40,981 nucleotides of DNA from Treponema sp. (GTDB lineage Bacteria; Spirochaetota; Spirochaetia; Treponematales; Breznakiellaceae), in assembly GCA_031268385.1 (NCBI GenBank), contig JAIRXH010000012.1:1-40981 (forward strand). Reading direction: 5' to 3'. The notes below the pieces were generated by a model, which saw only the letters and a program-made list of their open reading frames with translations, ran no database searches and was not told the DNA's origin. Shown in pieces: positions 1-8,111 of the stretch. The position numbers were made by a program, and so were the translations under genes. How positions within the stretch are numbered: the first letter of the stretch is position 1; every line of letters starts with the position of its first letter.

Positions 1-74
1 GGCGGCCAGAGCTATGGCGGAAGGGCGCCCGGCGGGGAATACGGTATAGGGGGCTGGGGCGCTTTTTTCGTTTT

Positions 75-190
75 GTACCAAAACGGTACGCAAATGCGGT
101 TTTTAAGGAAGTCGCGGACTTATAGTCCGAGTCCATAATGTGTCTACATTATGGACAGACACTGTTTATATAAAAGGAAACAAAGTTTCC
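75..190. repeat. Array of four short hairpins downstream of dhaL
   Basis: Four perfect inverted repeats lie close together: GTACC/GGTAC (75-89), CGGACT/AGTCCG (115-129, loop TAT), an 11-bp stem GTCCATAATGT with loop GTCT (131-156), and GGAAAC/GTTTCC (176-190, loop AAA). They sit just past the dhaL stop on the minus strand and may act as terminator or mRNA 3'-end structures, although no long U tract follows. No gene can be supported in 1-202; the extreme left edge could hold the end of a neighbour that I cannot identify. Confidence 0.6.
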
Positions 191-202
191 CCGTTTCCGA
201 AA

Positions 203-832
203 TTACGCACAGAGGGCTTGTACGATTGCCACGGTCATATCCCCAACGGCCACAATCCCCGGATCATAGGTACCTATGCTACGATCTCCTGTAAAGGATT
301 GGCGTCCACGTTTGGCAACCCAACTCTTTGTGGTTTCACGCGTCTTGACCGCGGCGTCCGACGCTTTCCTGAAGGCTTCAGACAGAGGGGCATCTTTGTT
401 TGCCTCAAGCTCCCCGGCAATGGCGTCAAGGGCGTCCAGCAGGGTCTTGTCGCCAAGAACCGCGCCGCCGCGCTTCGAGATACCTTCAATGGCGCTTTTG
501 AGCCCCGAAACAACTTCCTCAACGGTAATTTCCGTTTTTCCCCTGAAGGCCATCCCGGTTCGCATAAACAGGGTGCCCCAGACAGGACCGGAACAGCCGC
601 CGGTGTTTCCGGTAATGGCGCTGGCCACGTTGAGCAGCAAGCTGCCGATGTTGGAATGGTCAAACCCGTCCCATCCGTTCAAAACAGCCCTGAAACCGCC
701 GGCCAGGGAAACGCCGAAATCGGCGTCACCCATGACGCCGTCAAGTTCGGAAAAATACGCCTCGTTTTTTATCGCGGTATCCGCCATTGTTTTTACGATT
801 AATTCGACCTGTTGAAGTGAAAGCTTGTCCAT
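203..832 (-). CDS. dhaL: DhaL-type dihydroxyacetone kinase subunit (DAK phosphatase domain)
   Basis: This 209-aa protein matches the length and layout of DhaL, the ADP-binding subunit of PTS-dependent dihydroxyacetone kinase. The three Mg-binding aspartates are present as D31, D36 and D38 in a LDGVMGDADFG-like stretch. GGCSGP near residue 80 and GDKTLLD further on are the other nucleotide-site motifs, and the C-terminal RSIGTYDPG matches the RSIGxxDPG motif of the family. The usual His after the last metal Asp is replaced by Phe. A strong GGAGG lies 9-13 nt before the ATG. It is the last gene of an operon with an NHL protein and a DHDPS-family enzyme, and no dhaK or dhaM is visible in the window. 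It may phosphorylate a ketose or short-chain product of the pathway, with its DhaK partner elsewhere or beyond the left edge. The family call is firm; the substrate is unknown. Confidence 0.9.
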   Translation of the reverse strand: MDKLSLQQVELIVKTMADTAIKNEAYFSELDGVMGDADFGVSLAGGFRAVLNGWDGFDHSNIGSLLLNVASAITGNTGGCSGPVWGTLFMRTGMAFRGKTEITVEEVVSGLKSAIEGISKRGGAVLGDKTLLDALDAIAGELEANKDAPLSEAFRKASDAAVKTRETTKSWVAKRGRQSFTGDRSIGTYDPGIVAVGDMTVAIVQALCA

Positions 833-862
833 TTCAAAAACACCTCCTGATTAATGAACTGA

Positions 863-902
863 TTCCAAAATCATGATCCTTTAGGGCTACCGGATTTTGG
901 AA
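863..902. repeat. TTCCAAAATC inverted repeat between NHL gene and dhaL
   Basis: TTCCAAAATC (863-872) and its exact complement GATTTTGGAA (893-902) form a 10-bp stem with a 20-nt loop in the 108-bp spacer of the operon. The stem shares the CCAAAA core of the hairpins at 3095-3334. It could reduce dhaL expression or protect the upstream message. Confidence 0.55.
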
Positions 903-940
903 CCGCATCTGATATAAGGAAGAATATAGTAAAACACCCT

Positions 941-1900
941 TTATATCCTCACCAGCTTTCTGAAACAGGGTTTGGTCCAGGGCGGCGGCGCGGAAGATTC
1001 GCGGTAATGGGCATAGGAAACTTCACCCACATACATATTACCTTCGGAATCCATAACCACCCCATGGGGAGCGAGAAACTGCGTCGGCCTGTCCTGACCG
1101 GACATGGGATCGCCAAGATAGGCGAGCCGTCTTCCATCCAGATCGTGTATAGTAACGCATGCGCCAAGACAGGGCGCCCTGATATTAAGTTCCAGATGGG
1201 AAGGTATCTGCGCGATTATCGCAAGCTCGGGATCCCCTTTGGTGATATAAAAACCGCAGGGCCGGTGAAGATTGTTCCACTGGGTAATATAGTGTCCCTT
1301 TTCGTCAAAAATCTGGATACGGTGGGACTCCCTGTCCGCGACATAGACCCACCCTTTCCTGTCGACACAGACAGAATGTACGATATTGAATTCTCCCTGG
1401 GCGGCGCCGGAACTTCCCCATGAAAAGAGATACTGCCCGCCGGCCGTATATTTATGAACCCGCGCGTTACAATATCCATCCGCCACATAGACGGCGCCGC
1501 TTTGCGGATCAACGGCCACCTTGGTGGGCTGATTGAAAGGTTTCCCGCTCATGAATTCCGAAGCCTGCCCCCTGTTTCCCAGCTTTAAAAGAAGCCTGCC
1601 GTCGGGCGTAAATTTCTGAACTGTTTGACCGGCGTTATCAACACACCAGACACTGTCGTCAGGACCAATTGTCAATCCATGAGGACAATCAAAAAGACCT
1701 TCACCCCATGAATTGACAAAATTGCCGTCCGAATCGAAAATGATGACCGGATGAGGACCGCGGCTAAAGACAAACACCCTGCCCCCCGAATCTATGTCAA
1801 CATCCACAACTTCAAAGAAGCTCCAGTCTTCCGGCAGTTTTGCCCAGTGCATATCAATACGAAAACTGAAGTCCCCGCTTTTAAAAACATCATTCGCCAT
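941..1900 (-). CDS. NHL-repeat beta-propeller protein
   Basis: The 319-aa protein is built of repeated NHL blades of the type 'hhDxxGxVYVADxxxxRIxxFxxxGxxhxxWG', clearest around residues 75-115, 125-165 and 170-205. It resembles the six-bladed propellers often annotated as peptidyl-alpha-hydroxyglycine alpha-amidating lyase-like. There is no signal peptide or membrane segment, so it is probably cytoplasmic. It follows the DHDPS-family gene by 12 bp, and dhaL follows after 108 bp, so the three are probably co-transcribed. In this setting a lactonase or sugar-acid-binding role would fit better than peptide amidation, because many sugar lactonases are propellers. That is inference only. The fold call is reliable; the enzymatic function is not known. 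Confidence 0.85.
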   Translation of the reverse strand: MANDVFKSGDFSFRIDMHWAKLPEDWSFFEVVDVDIDSGGRVFVFSRGPHPVIIFDSDGNFVNSWGEGLFDCPHGLTIGPDDSVWCVDNAGQTVQKFTPDGRLLLKLGNRGQASEFMSGKPFNQPTKVAVDPQSGAVYVADGYCNARVHKYTAGGQYLFSWGSSGAAQGEFNIVHSVCVDRKGWVYVADRESHRIQIFDEKGHYITQWNNLHRPCGFYITKGDPELAIIAQIPSHLELNIRAPCLGACVTIHDLDGRRLAYLGDPMSGQDRPTQFLAPHGVVMDSEGNMYVGEVSYAHYRESSAPPPWTKPCFRKLVRI

Positions 1901-1912
1901 AATAAACTCCCC

Positions 1913-2965
1913 TCATTCAAGATAACCTTTCGCGGGCAGCATGTCATGCCGCTCCAGGAGATCGTGTACATATTTTATATAATCACAGGGCAGCCTTTTG
2001 AGAGAATGGGTCACCGGCAAAGGCAGACGGCCGGCATCGCGCCCGTACGCAAAAAAATGATCAAAGGCCCTGTTGGAATTCGAGAAAACGTTGCCAAACG
2101 GAATTTTTTCAGCCTCCTTCATCGCACCGCTTACCAGATTTGTCAGCATTTCTGAAACGCGCTCCGCCTCTTTTGTATTGCCCCCGTCAAGAAAAGCCAG
2201 CATCGAATGGTACTCTTTCGCGAATGAATTAACCGATCCAAGGAGAAAACCATTATACTTTCCGCCTGAATCCCCTTTATACCAGATGGAATAATCCCCC
2301 TCTCCGCCGCGCACCAGAAACACTCCGCCGGTTTTTACTCCCGATCGGATCACGCTGTCCCTGCCGCTGGTATCCTTAAAGAGGTACAAATTGGAATAAT
2401 CACAAACCAGCCGCTCAAAGGTCTCCGGGGCGATTTCATTTTCCGTAATCTGCGGAAGCTGATACAGGGCTGCGGGCAGCCCCAAATCAAAAATTGATTC
2501 GAGTTTCGCGGCGATAAAGTCCTGGGACAATTCTTTTCCTTTCGGTGGACAGACAGTAAAACCGCAAACGCCGGAAATATCCAGCGCCCGGACGGCATCG
2601 CCGGCGCCGGTAATATCCTTTAAACGCTCAACCACTTTTTTTATATCCCTTACGGCGTCATCCGCGTCAGGACGCAGAACGCCAATCAAAAACCGTATTT
2701 CAAGATCTCTTGTTTCCTTTACAAAAAAATCAATAACCCCGTCCATCCCGGAAGGGCTTAATTCCCATCCGTCGCCTGTGGAACTGGGGACAAGATACGT
2801 TTTTGAATACGGAAGCATGTGAACAAAATGGGAACGTATATGTTTCTTGTCAAGAGCGCCCGACTCCGTATAATGCATCAGCGGCGGACACCAAAGTTTC
2901 GGAACCCCGCAAGGGAACAGACTCTTTACAAGACGCATCCTGGCTTCTTCAGTTTTTGACACCAT
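1913..2965 (-). CDS. DHDPS/N-acetylneuraminate lyase-family aldolase
   Basis: A 350-aa TIM-barrel class I aldolase of the DapA/NanA superfamily. The Schiff-base lysine is K197 in the LFKDTSG motif and the catalytic tyrosine is Y168 in LYQLP. The glycine-rich substrate loop is PSSTGDGWEL around residues 60-69. It is longer than standard DapA (about 290 aa), with extra sequence at both ends. The ATG is chosen because GGAG precedes it and a promoter ends about 20 bp upstream. As first gene of an operon with an NHL propeller and DhaL, it more likely cleaves or dehydrates a 2-keto-3-deoxy sugar acid than makes lysine. A link to rhamnose catabolism (2-keto-3-deoxyrhamnonate cleavage) is suggested by the shared promoter with the rhamnosidase operon but is not proven. 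Confidence 0.85.
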   Translation of the reverse strand: MVSKTEEARMRLVKSLFPCGVPKLWCPPLMHYTESGALDKKHIRSHFVHMLPYSKTYLVPSSTGDGWELSPSGMDGVIDFFVKETRDLEIRFLIGVLRPDADDAVRDIKKVVERLKDITGAGDAVRALDISGVCGFTVCPPKGKELSQDFIAAKLESIFDLGLPAALYQLPQITENEIAPETFERLVCDYSNLYLFKDTSGRDSVIRSGVKTGGVFLVRGGEGDYSIWYKGDSGGKYNGFLLGSVNSFAKEYHSMLAFLDGGNTKEAERVSEMLTNLVSGAMKEAEKIPFGNVFSNSNRAFDHFFAYGRDAGRLPLPVTHSLKRLPCDYIKYVHDLLERHDMLPAKGYLE

Positions 2966-2987
2966 TCACTCCACATCGCGTCTATCA

Positions 2988-3016
2988 AAATAAACCTTAA
3001 GCCGGTCTTTTGTCAA
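2988..3016 (-). promoter_or_regulatory. Sigma70-type promoter of the aldolase-NHL-dhaL operon
   Basis: On the minus strand TTGACA (3016-3011) and TTATTT (2993-2988) are 17 bp apart, with an A-rich stretch before the -35. The predicted RNA start is near 2981, giving a short leader to the ATG at 2965. The segments AAAAAACTTGACAAAAG and GGTTTATTTT also occur in the promoter at 12391-12419. Confidence 0.65.
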
Positions 3017-3094
3017 GTTTTTTTCAAGGTTTTATTAAAATTTTATTAGATTTTGGAATATATATTTTTCATATCACTAAATTTTCAATGAATG

Positions 3095-3334
3095 GAGGCT
3101 TTCCCAAAACTTCAGTTTTTGGGAAAGCCTCTTATCCCGGAGAAAATTGCATGAGCCGTAATTGCTTAAGCCAGAATGAATTAGCAATTTTCTCCAGGAG
3201 CATTTCCCAAAACCAACCGGGTTTTGGGAAATGCTCAATGTTTTAGTAAATTTTTATCGCGGCGCCGTTGACCGCGGCGCGTTTCGATGACATAATGGAG
3301 TAGCTGTTCCAAAACTTCAATTTTGGAACAGGCT
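3095..3334. repeat. Hairpin array in the 465-bp divergent intergenic region
   Basis: The spacer 2966-3430 has no supportable gene. Hairpin 1 (3095-3131) has a 16-bp stem, GAGGCTTTCCCAAAAC on the left arm, one bulged T and loop TTCA. A 12-bp stem, GGAGAAAATTGC (3139-3150) with GCAATTTTCTCC (3184-3195), encloses 33 nt. Hairpin 2 (3198-3236) has a perfect 17-bp stem with loop AACCG. Hairpin 3 (3302-3334) has stem AGCTGTTCCAAAA with one bulge and a loop around TTCA. A degenerate half copy lies at 3369-3390. GCTCAATGT follows hairpins 2 and 3. LacI-type half-sites CACTAAA (3075-3081) and TTTAGTA (3242-3248) are also present. Confidence 0.7.
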
Positions 3335-3430
3335 CAATGTACAGTCGGAAATTCTTTCAAAAGAGGCGGTTCCAAAATTTCAAACAACCTGTCCGTATGG
3401 ACGGTTTATATTATTTTTTGAGGTAGCAGG

Positions 3431-4357
3431 ATGAAACAATATCCGCACAATTATTCGTACGAGGTGCCGGAGTACAGAAAAGTCCGTCTTGTCATTGATA
3501 CCGATCTGAAATGCGAAGCGGATGATCCCTTTGCTCTTGTCCACGCGATTATGACGCCCAAATTTAAAATCGCGGGCGTAATAGGCGCCCATTTCGGAGC
3601 CAGAACGCATCAGGATTCAATGATGCGCAGTTATAATGAAGCCAAACTGTACATGGAGTACATGAATCTGACGGATAAAATTCCTGTCTTCAAGGGAGCG
3701 GAAAAGGCAATGCCCGATGAAAAAACGCCCATGCCTTCGGAGGGCAGCGATCTTATCATCCGGGAAGCGATGAAGGATGATCCTTCGCCTCTGTACGTTC
3801 TTCTGTGGGGACCCGTAACGGATCTGGCGTCGGCCATACTGCTGAAACCTGAAATTACCAAAAGGCTGCATGTAGTATGGCTCGGCGGCGCGTGGTATCC
3901 CCAAGGCGGATGGGAATTCAACGCGAGCAATGATATTAACGCCGCGAATGTCATGATGAAATCCGATGTGGACCTGTCCATGATTACCGAAGGCAGCTTC
4001 CGCCGTGTTAACGTGAGCCTTGCGGAACTTGAACTGAAAGTTTCACGCAGGGGAAAAGTGGGCTGGTATCTTTTCAAGCAGGTGAACGACTTTAATCACG
4101 CTCATCTGGAATCCCCGGACTGGCCCTACGGTGAATCCTGGAATTTGGGAGATACTCCGACCATTGCGGTAATGCTCAATCCCATGGGATTCGGCTTCCA
4201 ATGGGTGCCCGCCCCGCTTTTCACCAAAGACATGTATTATATTCCAACCCCGGCGAACAGGGCAATCAAAATCTACACCGACATTGACGCCCGGCTTGTC
4301 ATAGACGATTTCTTCGCCAAGCTGCAGTTGAATTTCCCGGAAGATTATATTCCATAA
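3431..4357 (+). CDS. Inosine/uridine-preferring nucleoside hydrolase family protein
   Basis: A 308-aa member of the Ca-dependent nucleoside hydrolase superfamily, which cuts the N-glycosidic bond of ribonucleosides to free base and ribose. The N-terminal Asp cluster is present (D23, D25, D31, D32 in DTDLKCEADDPFAL), with the middle motif EFNASND near residue 160 and a late Asp in LGDTP. The loop between the Asp pairs is longer than in classical DxDPGxDD enzymes, so the substrate may not be a standard nucleoside. There is no signal peptide. GAGG lies about 10 nt before the ATG. It stands alone on the plus strand, between the aldolase operon and the end of the rhamnosidase operon. It is a paralogue of the hydrolase at 33970-34887; both share a PLYV...ASAIL.KPEI...VWLGG core. 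Confidence 0.85.
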   Translation: MKQYPHNYSYEVPEYRKVRLVIDTDLKCEADDPFALVHAIMTPKFKIAGVIGAHFGARTHQDSMMRSYNEAKLYMEYMNLTDKIPVFKGAEKAMPDEKTPMPSEGSDLIIREAMKDDPSPLYVLLWGPVTDLASAILLKPEITKRLHVVWLGGAWYPQGGWEFNASNDINAANVMMKSDVDLSMITEGSFRRVNVSLAELELKVSRRGKVGWYLFKQVNDFNHAHLESPDWPYGESWNLGDTPTIAVMLNPMGFGFQWVPAPLFTKDMYYIPTPANRAIKIYTDIDARLVIDDFFAKLQLNFPEDYIP

Positions 4358-4384
4358 AAAAAAAGATCAACAGATCAATGACGG

Positions 4385-4420
4385 ATTTCACGTTCCGCCC
4401 CGAAAGGCGGAACGTGAATC
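4385..4420. terminator. Bidirectional hairpin terminator between convergent genes
   Basis: TTCACGTTCCGCC (4387-4399) pairs with GGCGGAACGTGAA (4406-4418) around a CCGAAA loop. It lies between the convergent nucleoside hydrolase and binding-protein genes. An A-rich run just after the hydrolase stop becomes a long U tract on the minus strand, although about 20 nt from the stem. Confidence 0.65.
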
Positions 4421-4472
4421 TGTTTATTGCCCGGACAGCCCCCGTACACCGGCCCGTCGGGACCGTTACCGG

Positions 4473-6215
4473 TTATTTAATCAGGCCGCGTATTTTCTGG
4501 GCGATAGGCTGCTGATCCATGCACTGCTGATAGAAATAATCATACAGCGCGTCGGGGTTAAACACGTACATGCCGGCGATAAATCTGTCCCGCAAACGGG
4601 CAAATTCGGCGTCGTTTCTGGCGGTGACCACTTCCGCGTAGTTTTTGCCCACATAAGCGTTGAGCGCGTTAAGGTCGTTGTTCATGTCGTCCGGAAGCTC
4701 GGCGAAGCTCAACATCCCGATTATACCGGTAGTGACGGGCGTTTCGGCTTTGTATACGTCCACAAGCCTTTCTTTCCCGTAATGGGCGAGAAAATCCCTA
4801 AACGTGCCGTTCATTTTCCTCTCGTACGCCTTGTCCGAATACTGGTAGAGGTTCAACGGGAACCCGTCAGGATCGGTCGATCCTGAGTCGTATCCGCAGA
4901 ACAGATTGTAAATCTGCGCGCCGGTCCTGAGCCGCCATGCGTTGTCGGCCAGATCGGCATCGAAGTATTCATCTTTCGGCACCGGTTTTCCGTCTACCCA
5001 ATCCCAGTTGAAGCCCGGCATACCGTTGACAGTGATTCGGGAGAATTCCCAGGTGGAAAGGTAATCCAAAAGGGCAACGATGCGCTCATGTTTGCCCTTC
5101 GACTTGGCGTTGATGCCGCTCATCCTTTCGCCGCGGTAGAAGTTGAGGAACCGCGCCTCGGCCCTGCCGTTGACCGCCGGTATGGAAAGGTACGCCTTGT
5201 CTATGCCCTTCATCCGGAAGTCCGCGTTGGCCGCTCCCGCCATCCAGCCGGGCTCGTTGAACATGTACCTTCCATCCTTGAGTTTTTCCTGGTACATGTC
5301 CGAGGTCTGGGTCCAGGAGTCGGGATCGAGAAGACCGCGCTGATGGGCCTTATTGAAAAACCGCATCATCTTCCAGAAATAGCTATTGGGATCGGTAAGG
5401 TTCTTTACGGGAATGGGTTTAATGGTATCCGTGTCGACGGAAATGACAAAGAACGCGGATTCGATCGCCTCGTTCCCGTCGGGCCAAGTGCTGCCGAATT
5501 TGATTACCCATTCGCCCCAGGGCGCCGCCTGGCCGAACCAGCCGCCCATGCCGTAGGTCTTTTGCCCGGAAACGCTTGTGGGCTCGGCTTTTACCATCTT
5601 GTCCAGGGCGTCGATAAACTTGTCTCCCATGTCGTCCAGCTCGGGATATCCGGCCTTCGCATAAGCATTCCACAGGAGGGCGTTGGTGATCGAAGGCATG
5701 GAACCGTCGCTCTTGTCGCCTCTGTCAAAACCCCAGAGGTAAGCCTTGCCGTCGGGGCTGAAACTGGGCCCGCGGTATGCTTCGAACATCGCCGCCGAAT
5801 TGGGATCGGCCATGAGATTCGGCATATACTCTTCGTTTATGTAAGGTTCAAGATTCAAAAGCGAATCGGACGCCATCAGGGACGCAAGCAGCCTCGTGTA
5901 GTCCGCCGGCAGATAAATAACATCCGGCAGATCCCCGGCGGCCAGCATCGCGGCAAACTGGGCCACATAATCCTGCTCGGTGGTTCCGGTAAGGTACAGA
6001 TCGATGTTGAATTTTTCTTCCAGCATCTTCGACGCGGGATCGGTGCGCCTTCCGTCGGGTTCCGGAGAGTTCACATACTGAATTATATCAAGCCGGATCC
6101 GCTCCTTGAATTTACCGTCGCCGGCCTGTGCGGTTTCCTTTTTGCATCCCGCGGCGGCGCTCAAGAATACCAGCGCCGTCAAAAACAGCGCAACATACCT
6201 TGTGATCTTTTTCAT
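4473..6215 (-). CDS. LplA/YtcQ-type lipoprotein sugar-binding protein
   Basis: A 580-aa extracellular solute-binding protein of an ABC importer. Residues 1-23 are a lipoprotein signal peptide with lipobox LSAAAGC, so the mature protein starts at C24 and is anchored by lipid. Its large size and the DxxPD and WGF-type motifs in the first 200 residues match the LplA/YtcQ group, which serves complex oligosaccharides such as those from rhamnogalacturonan. GGAGGAAAGA sits just before the ATG. It is the last gene of the operon, after both permeases, which differs from the common order of binding protein first. No ATPase gene is nearby, so a shared MsmK-type ATPase is probable. The substrate is likely a rhamnosylated oligosaccharide, inferred from the two glycosidases in the operon. 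Confidence 0.9.
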   Translation of the reverse strand: MKKITRYVALFLTALVFLSAAAGCKKETAQAGDGKFKERIRLDIIQYVNSPEPDGRRTDPASKMLEEKFNIDLYLTGTTEQDYVAQFAAMLAAGDLPDVIYLPADYTRLLASLMASDSLLNLEPYINEEYMPNLMADPNSAAMFEAYRGPSFSPDGKAYLWGFDRGDKSDGSMPSITNALLWNAYAKAGYPELDDMGDKFIDALDKMVKAEPTSVSGQKTYGMGGWFGQAAPWGEWVIKFGSTWPDGNEAIESAFFVISVDTDTIKPIPVKNLTDPNSYFWKMMRFFNKAHQRGLLDPDSWTQTSDMYQEKLKDGRYMFNEPGWMAGAANADFRMKGIDKAYLSIPAVNGRAEARFLNFYRGERMSGINAKSKGKHERIVALLDYLSTWEFSRITVNGMPGFNWDWVDGKPVPKDEYFDADLADNAWRLRTGAQIYNLFCGYDSGSTDPDGFPLNLYQYSDKAYERKMNGTFRDFLAHYGKERLVDVYKAETPVTTGIIGMLSFAELPDDMNNDLNALNAYVGKNYAEVVTARNDAEFARLRDRFIAGMYVFNPDALYDYFYQQCMDQQPIAQKIRGLIK

Positions 6216-6263
6216 TCTTTCCTCCTCAAGTGTAGAAAGTATAGAGAACTTTTATAGCCATGC

Positions 6264-7166
6264 TCAGCCTTTTACGGCGCCAAGCATTATGCCCCTGGTA
6301 AAATACTTCTGCATAAAGGGATAAACGCAGATAATCGGAATTACCGTTATAAAGGTCATCGCCATTCGCAGCGTGGCGGGGGTAATGGTCATAGCCGCGC
6401 CCGCGGTAGCTCCTGCGCCCCTGACGGCGGCGGCCATGTTCGTCTGGAGGTTCTTGTAAAGAAGGTATTGGAGGCAGTGCAGATTGCTTCCCCTTGCTCC
6501 AAGCATGAAGAACAGATCGTCGGACCATGAGTTCCATTGAAACACCGCCGCGAAGATGATGATACAGGCCAGAATCGGCTTCGCCAGGGGGACAATGATT
6601 TTCAGATAAATTCTTGCAATTCCCGCGCCGTCTATTTCAGCGGATTCCCAGACAGACGCGGGCATAGACTCAATGTAGGTCTTTATCAGGATGATGTAAT
6701 ACGCGGAGACGCCGTAAGGCAGAATATACACCAGGAAGTTGTTGCGCAGTCCTACCGCGCTGATCAAAAGGTAATAGGAAATAAACCCGGCGTTGATATA
6801 CATGGTGACAATGAAAAACCGGTAAAAGAATTTCTTGGCGATCATGTATCTGCGGGTAAGAATGTAGGCGCAGAAGCTGGAGCACAAAGTAGAGAACAGG
6901 GAGCCGATTACAGTCCTGCCGATGGAAATAAAAACGCTCGAGAACAGGCCCGGAATCATCTTGAGGTTTTCATAGGCGTCAAGCGAGAAATCCCTGGGAA
7001 GAAAGAAAACGCCGTTCGTCACCGCTTGGGGCGACGAAAAAGAATTGACAAATATAAACCAGAACGGATACACGCAGGAAAACGCGAACAAGCCAAGGAT
7101 CAAAATATTTATCCCGGACAGGAGATACTGAACAGGGTTAAAAGCTATGGACCTGGTGTTTTTCAT
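6264..7166 (-). CDS. ABC sugar transporter permease, LplC/YtcP type
   Basis: A 300-aa integral membrane protein with six predicted helices; the first is at residues 17-37. The EAA loop that contacts the ATPase reads WESAEIDGAGIARIYLKIIVP, cut short here to its conserved xxAxxDGA and IxxPL features. The C-terminus ends in the KYFTRGIMLGAVKG pattern typical of this family. It starts 13 bp after the partner permease and precedes the lipoprotein binding protein by 48 bp. Together the two permeases form the membrane channel of an oligosaccharide importer. The family call is secure; the substrate is inferred from neighbouring glycosidases. Confidence 0.9.
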   Translation of the reverse strand: MKNTRSIAFNPVQYLLSGINILILGLFAFSCVYPFWFIFVNSFSSPQAVTNGVFFLPRDFSLDAYENLKMIPGLFSSVFISIGRTVIGSLFSTLCSSFCAYILTRRYMIAKKFFYRFFIVTMYINAGFISYYLLISAVGLRNNFLVYILPYGVSAYYIILIKTYIESMPASVWESAEIDGAGIARIYLKIIVPLAKPILACIIIFAAVFQWNSWSDDLFFMLGARGSNLHCLQYLLYKNLQTNMAAAVRGAGATAGAAMTITPATLRMAMTFITVIPIICVYPFMQKYFTRGIMLGAVKG

Positions 7167-7179
7167 GATTACTCCCGTT

Positions 7180-8088
7180 TTAAAAAATCGATTCCGAGCG
7201 GATTATCTTTGAAGCCGTATTGGCCACGCTCAGAAGAACGATGCTCACGATTGTTTTGAAAATGCCCACGGCAATCGCAAAAGAGTATTCGACGTTCTGG
7301 ATACCCATGCGGTATACATACGTATCGATAACTTCCAGAGCGTCCCAGGTAAGACCGTTCCCGAAAAGCCAGAACTGTTCAAACCCGTTGGAAAGCATGT
7401 TTGAAACCGCCAACAGAAGCAGAACGCAATACGTGGGCATGATACCCGGAACGGTTACATGGAGGATCTTCTGGAAATTGCTGGCGCCGTCAACATCCGC
7501 CGCCTGATATAGTTCCTGATCGATGCCGGACATGGCGGCAAGATAGATGATGGCGCTGTAGCCCATGGTCTTCCACAATACAATGCAGGCCTGCACAACC
7601 CACGCGATCTTGACATTGGTCAGAATACTGACCGGTTCGCTGATGATATGGAACTTCATGAGCAGCTTGTTGACGCCGCTTTCCTGGGAAGCCACCAGGT
7701 AAAATACCACCGAATACACCAGCACCCAGGAGATAAAATGGGGTATCGAAGAGAACGTCTGCACGATTCTGGAATACCGCCGTATCTTCACCTGTGACGC
7801 CATGATTGCGAAGATCACCGGCACGACGGAAAAACCTATGTTGATAAGCGAGATGGCCAGTGTATTCCGCAACGCCGGCCAAAAATCGCCCACGCCGGTA
7901 AAAACCCTGACAAAATATTTCAGTCCCACAAACGTTGATTTGCCGATGGGCACTCCGGGCTTGTAGTTGATAAACGCGTATATCCAGCCAAATATGGGGA
8001 CATAGTTGAATATAATTACCATTAATAAAAATGGCGACAGATACAAAAGAAGTATCAATCCGCTTTTTGTCCGTTTACTGATTCCCAT
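7180..8088 (-). CDS. ABC sugar transporter permease, LplB/YteP type
   Basis: A 302-aa membrane protein, first of the permease pair. It has a hydrophobic helix at residues 12-32 and an EAA loop with LYQAADVDGAS followed by HVTVPGIMP. The family start motif GWIYAFINYKPG is at about residues 35-46. It lies 23 bp after the glycosidase gene and 13 bp before the second permease, so it is in one transcript with both. It forms a heterodimeric channel with the product of the next gene. No nucleotide-binding subunit is encoded in the operon. Confidence 0.9.
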   Translation of the reverse strand: MGISKRTKSGLILLLYLSPFLLMVIIFNYVPIFGWIYAFINYKPGVPIGKSTFVGLKYFVRVFTGVGDFWPALRNTLAISLINIGFSVVPVIFAIMASQVKIRRYSRIVQTFSSIPHFISWVLVYSVVFYLVASQESGVNKLLMKFHIISEPVSILTNVKIAWVVQACIVLWKTMGYSAIIYLAAMSGIDQELYQAADVDGASNFQKILHVTVPGIMPTYCVLLLLAVSNMLSNGFEQFWLFGNGLTWDALEVIDTYVYRMGIQNVEYSFAIAVGIFKTIVSIVLLSVANTASKIIRSESIF

Positions 8089-8111
8089 TCATTTACCCGT
8101 ATCTTCCCTTT

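Noticed and set aside
3095-3334. CRISPR array
   Set aside because: The repeats are hairpins of different stem sequence, not identical direct repeats with regular spacers, and no cas gene is near.
5088-6257. Open frame of 389 codons on the plus strand opposite the lipoprotein binding-protein gene
   Set aside because: It is the mirror of a clear gene with signal peptide and ribosome-binding site; its product has no recognisable domain.
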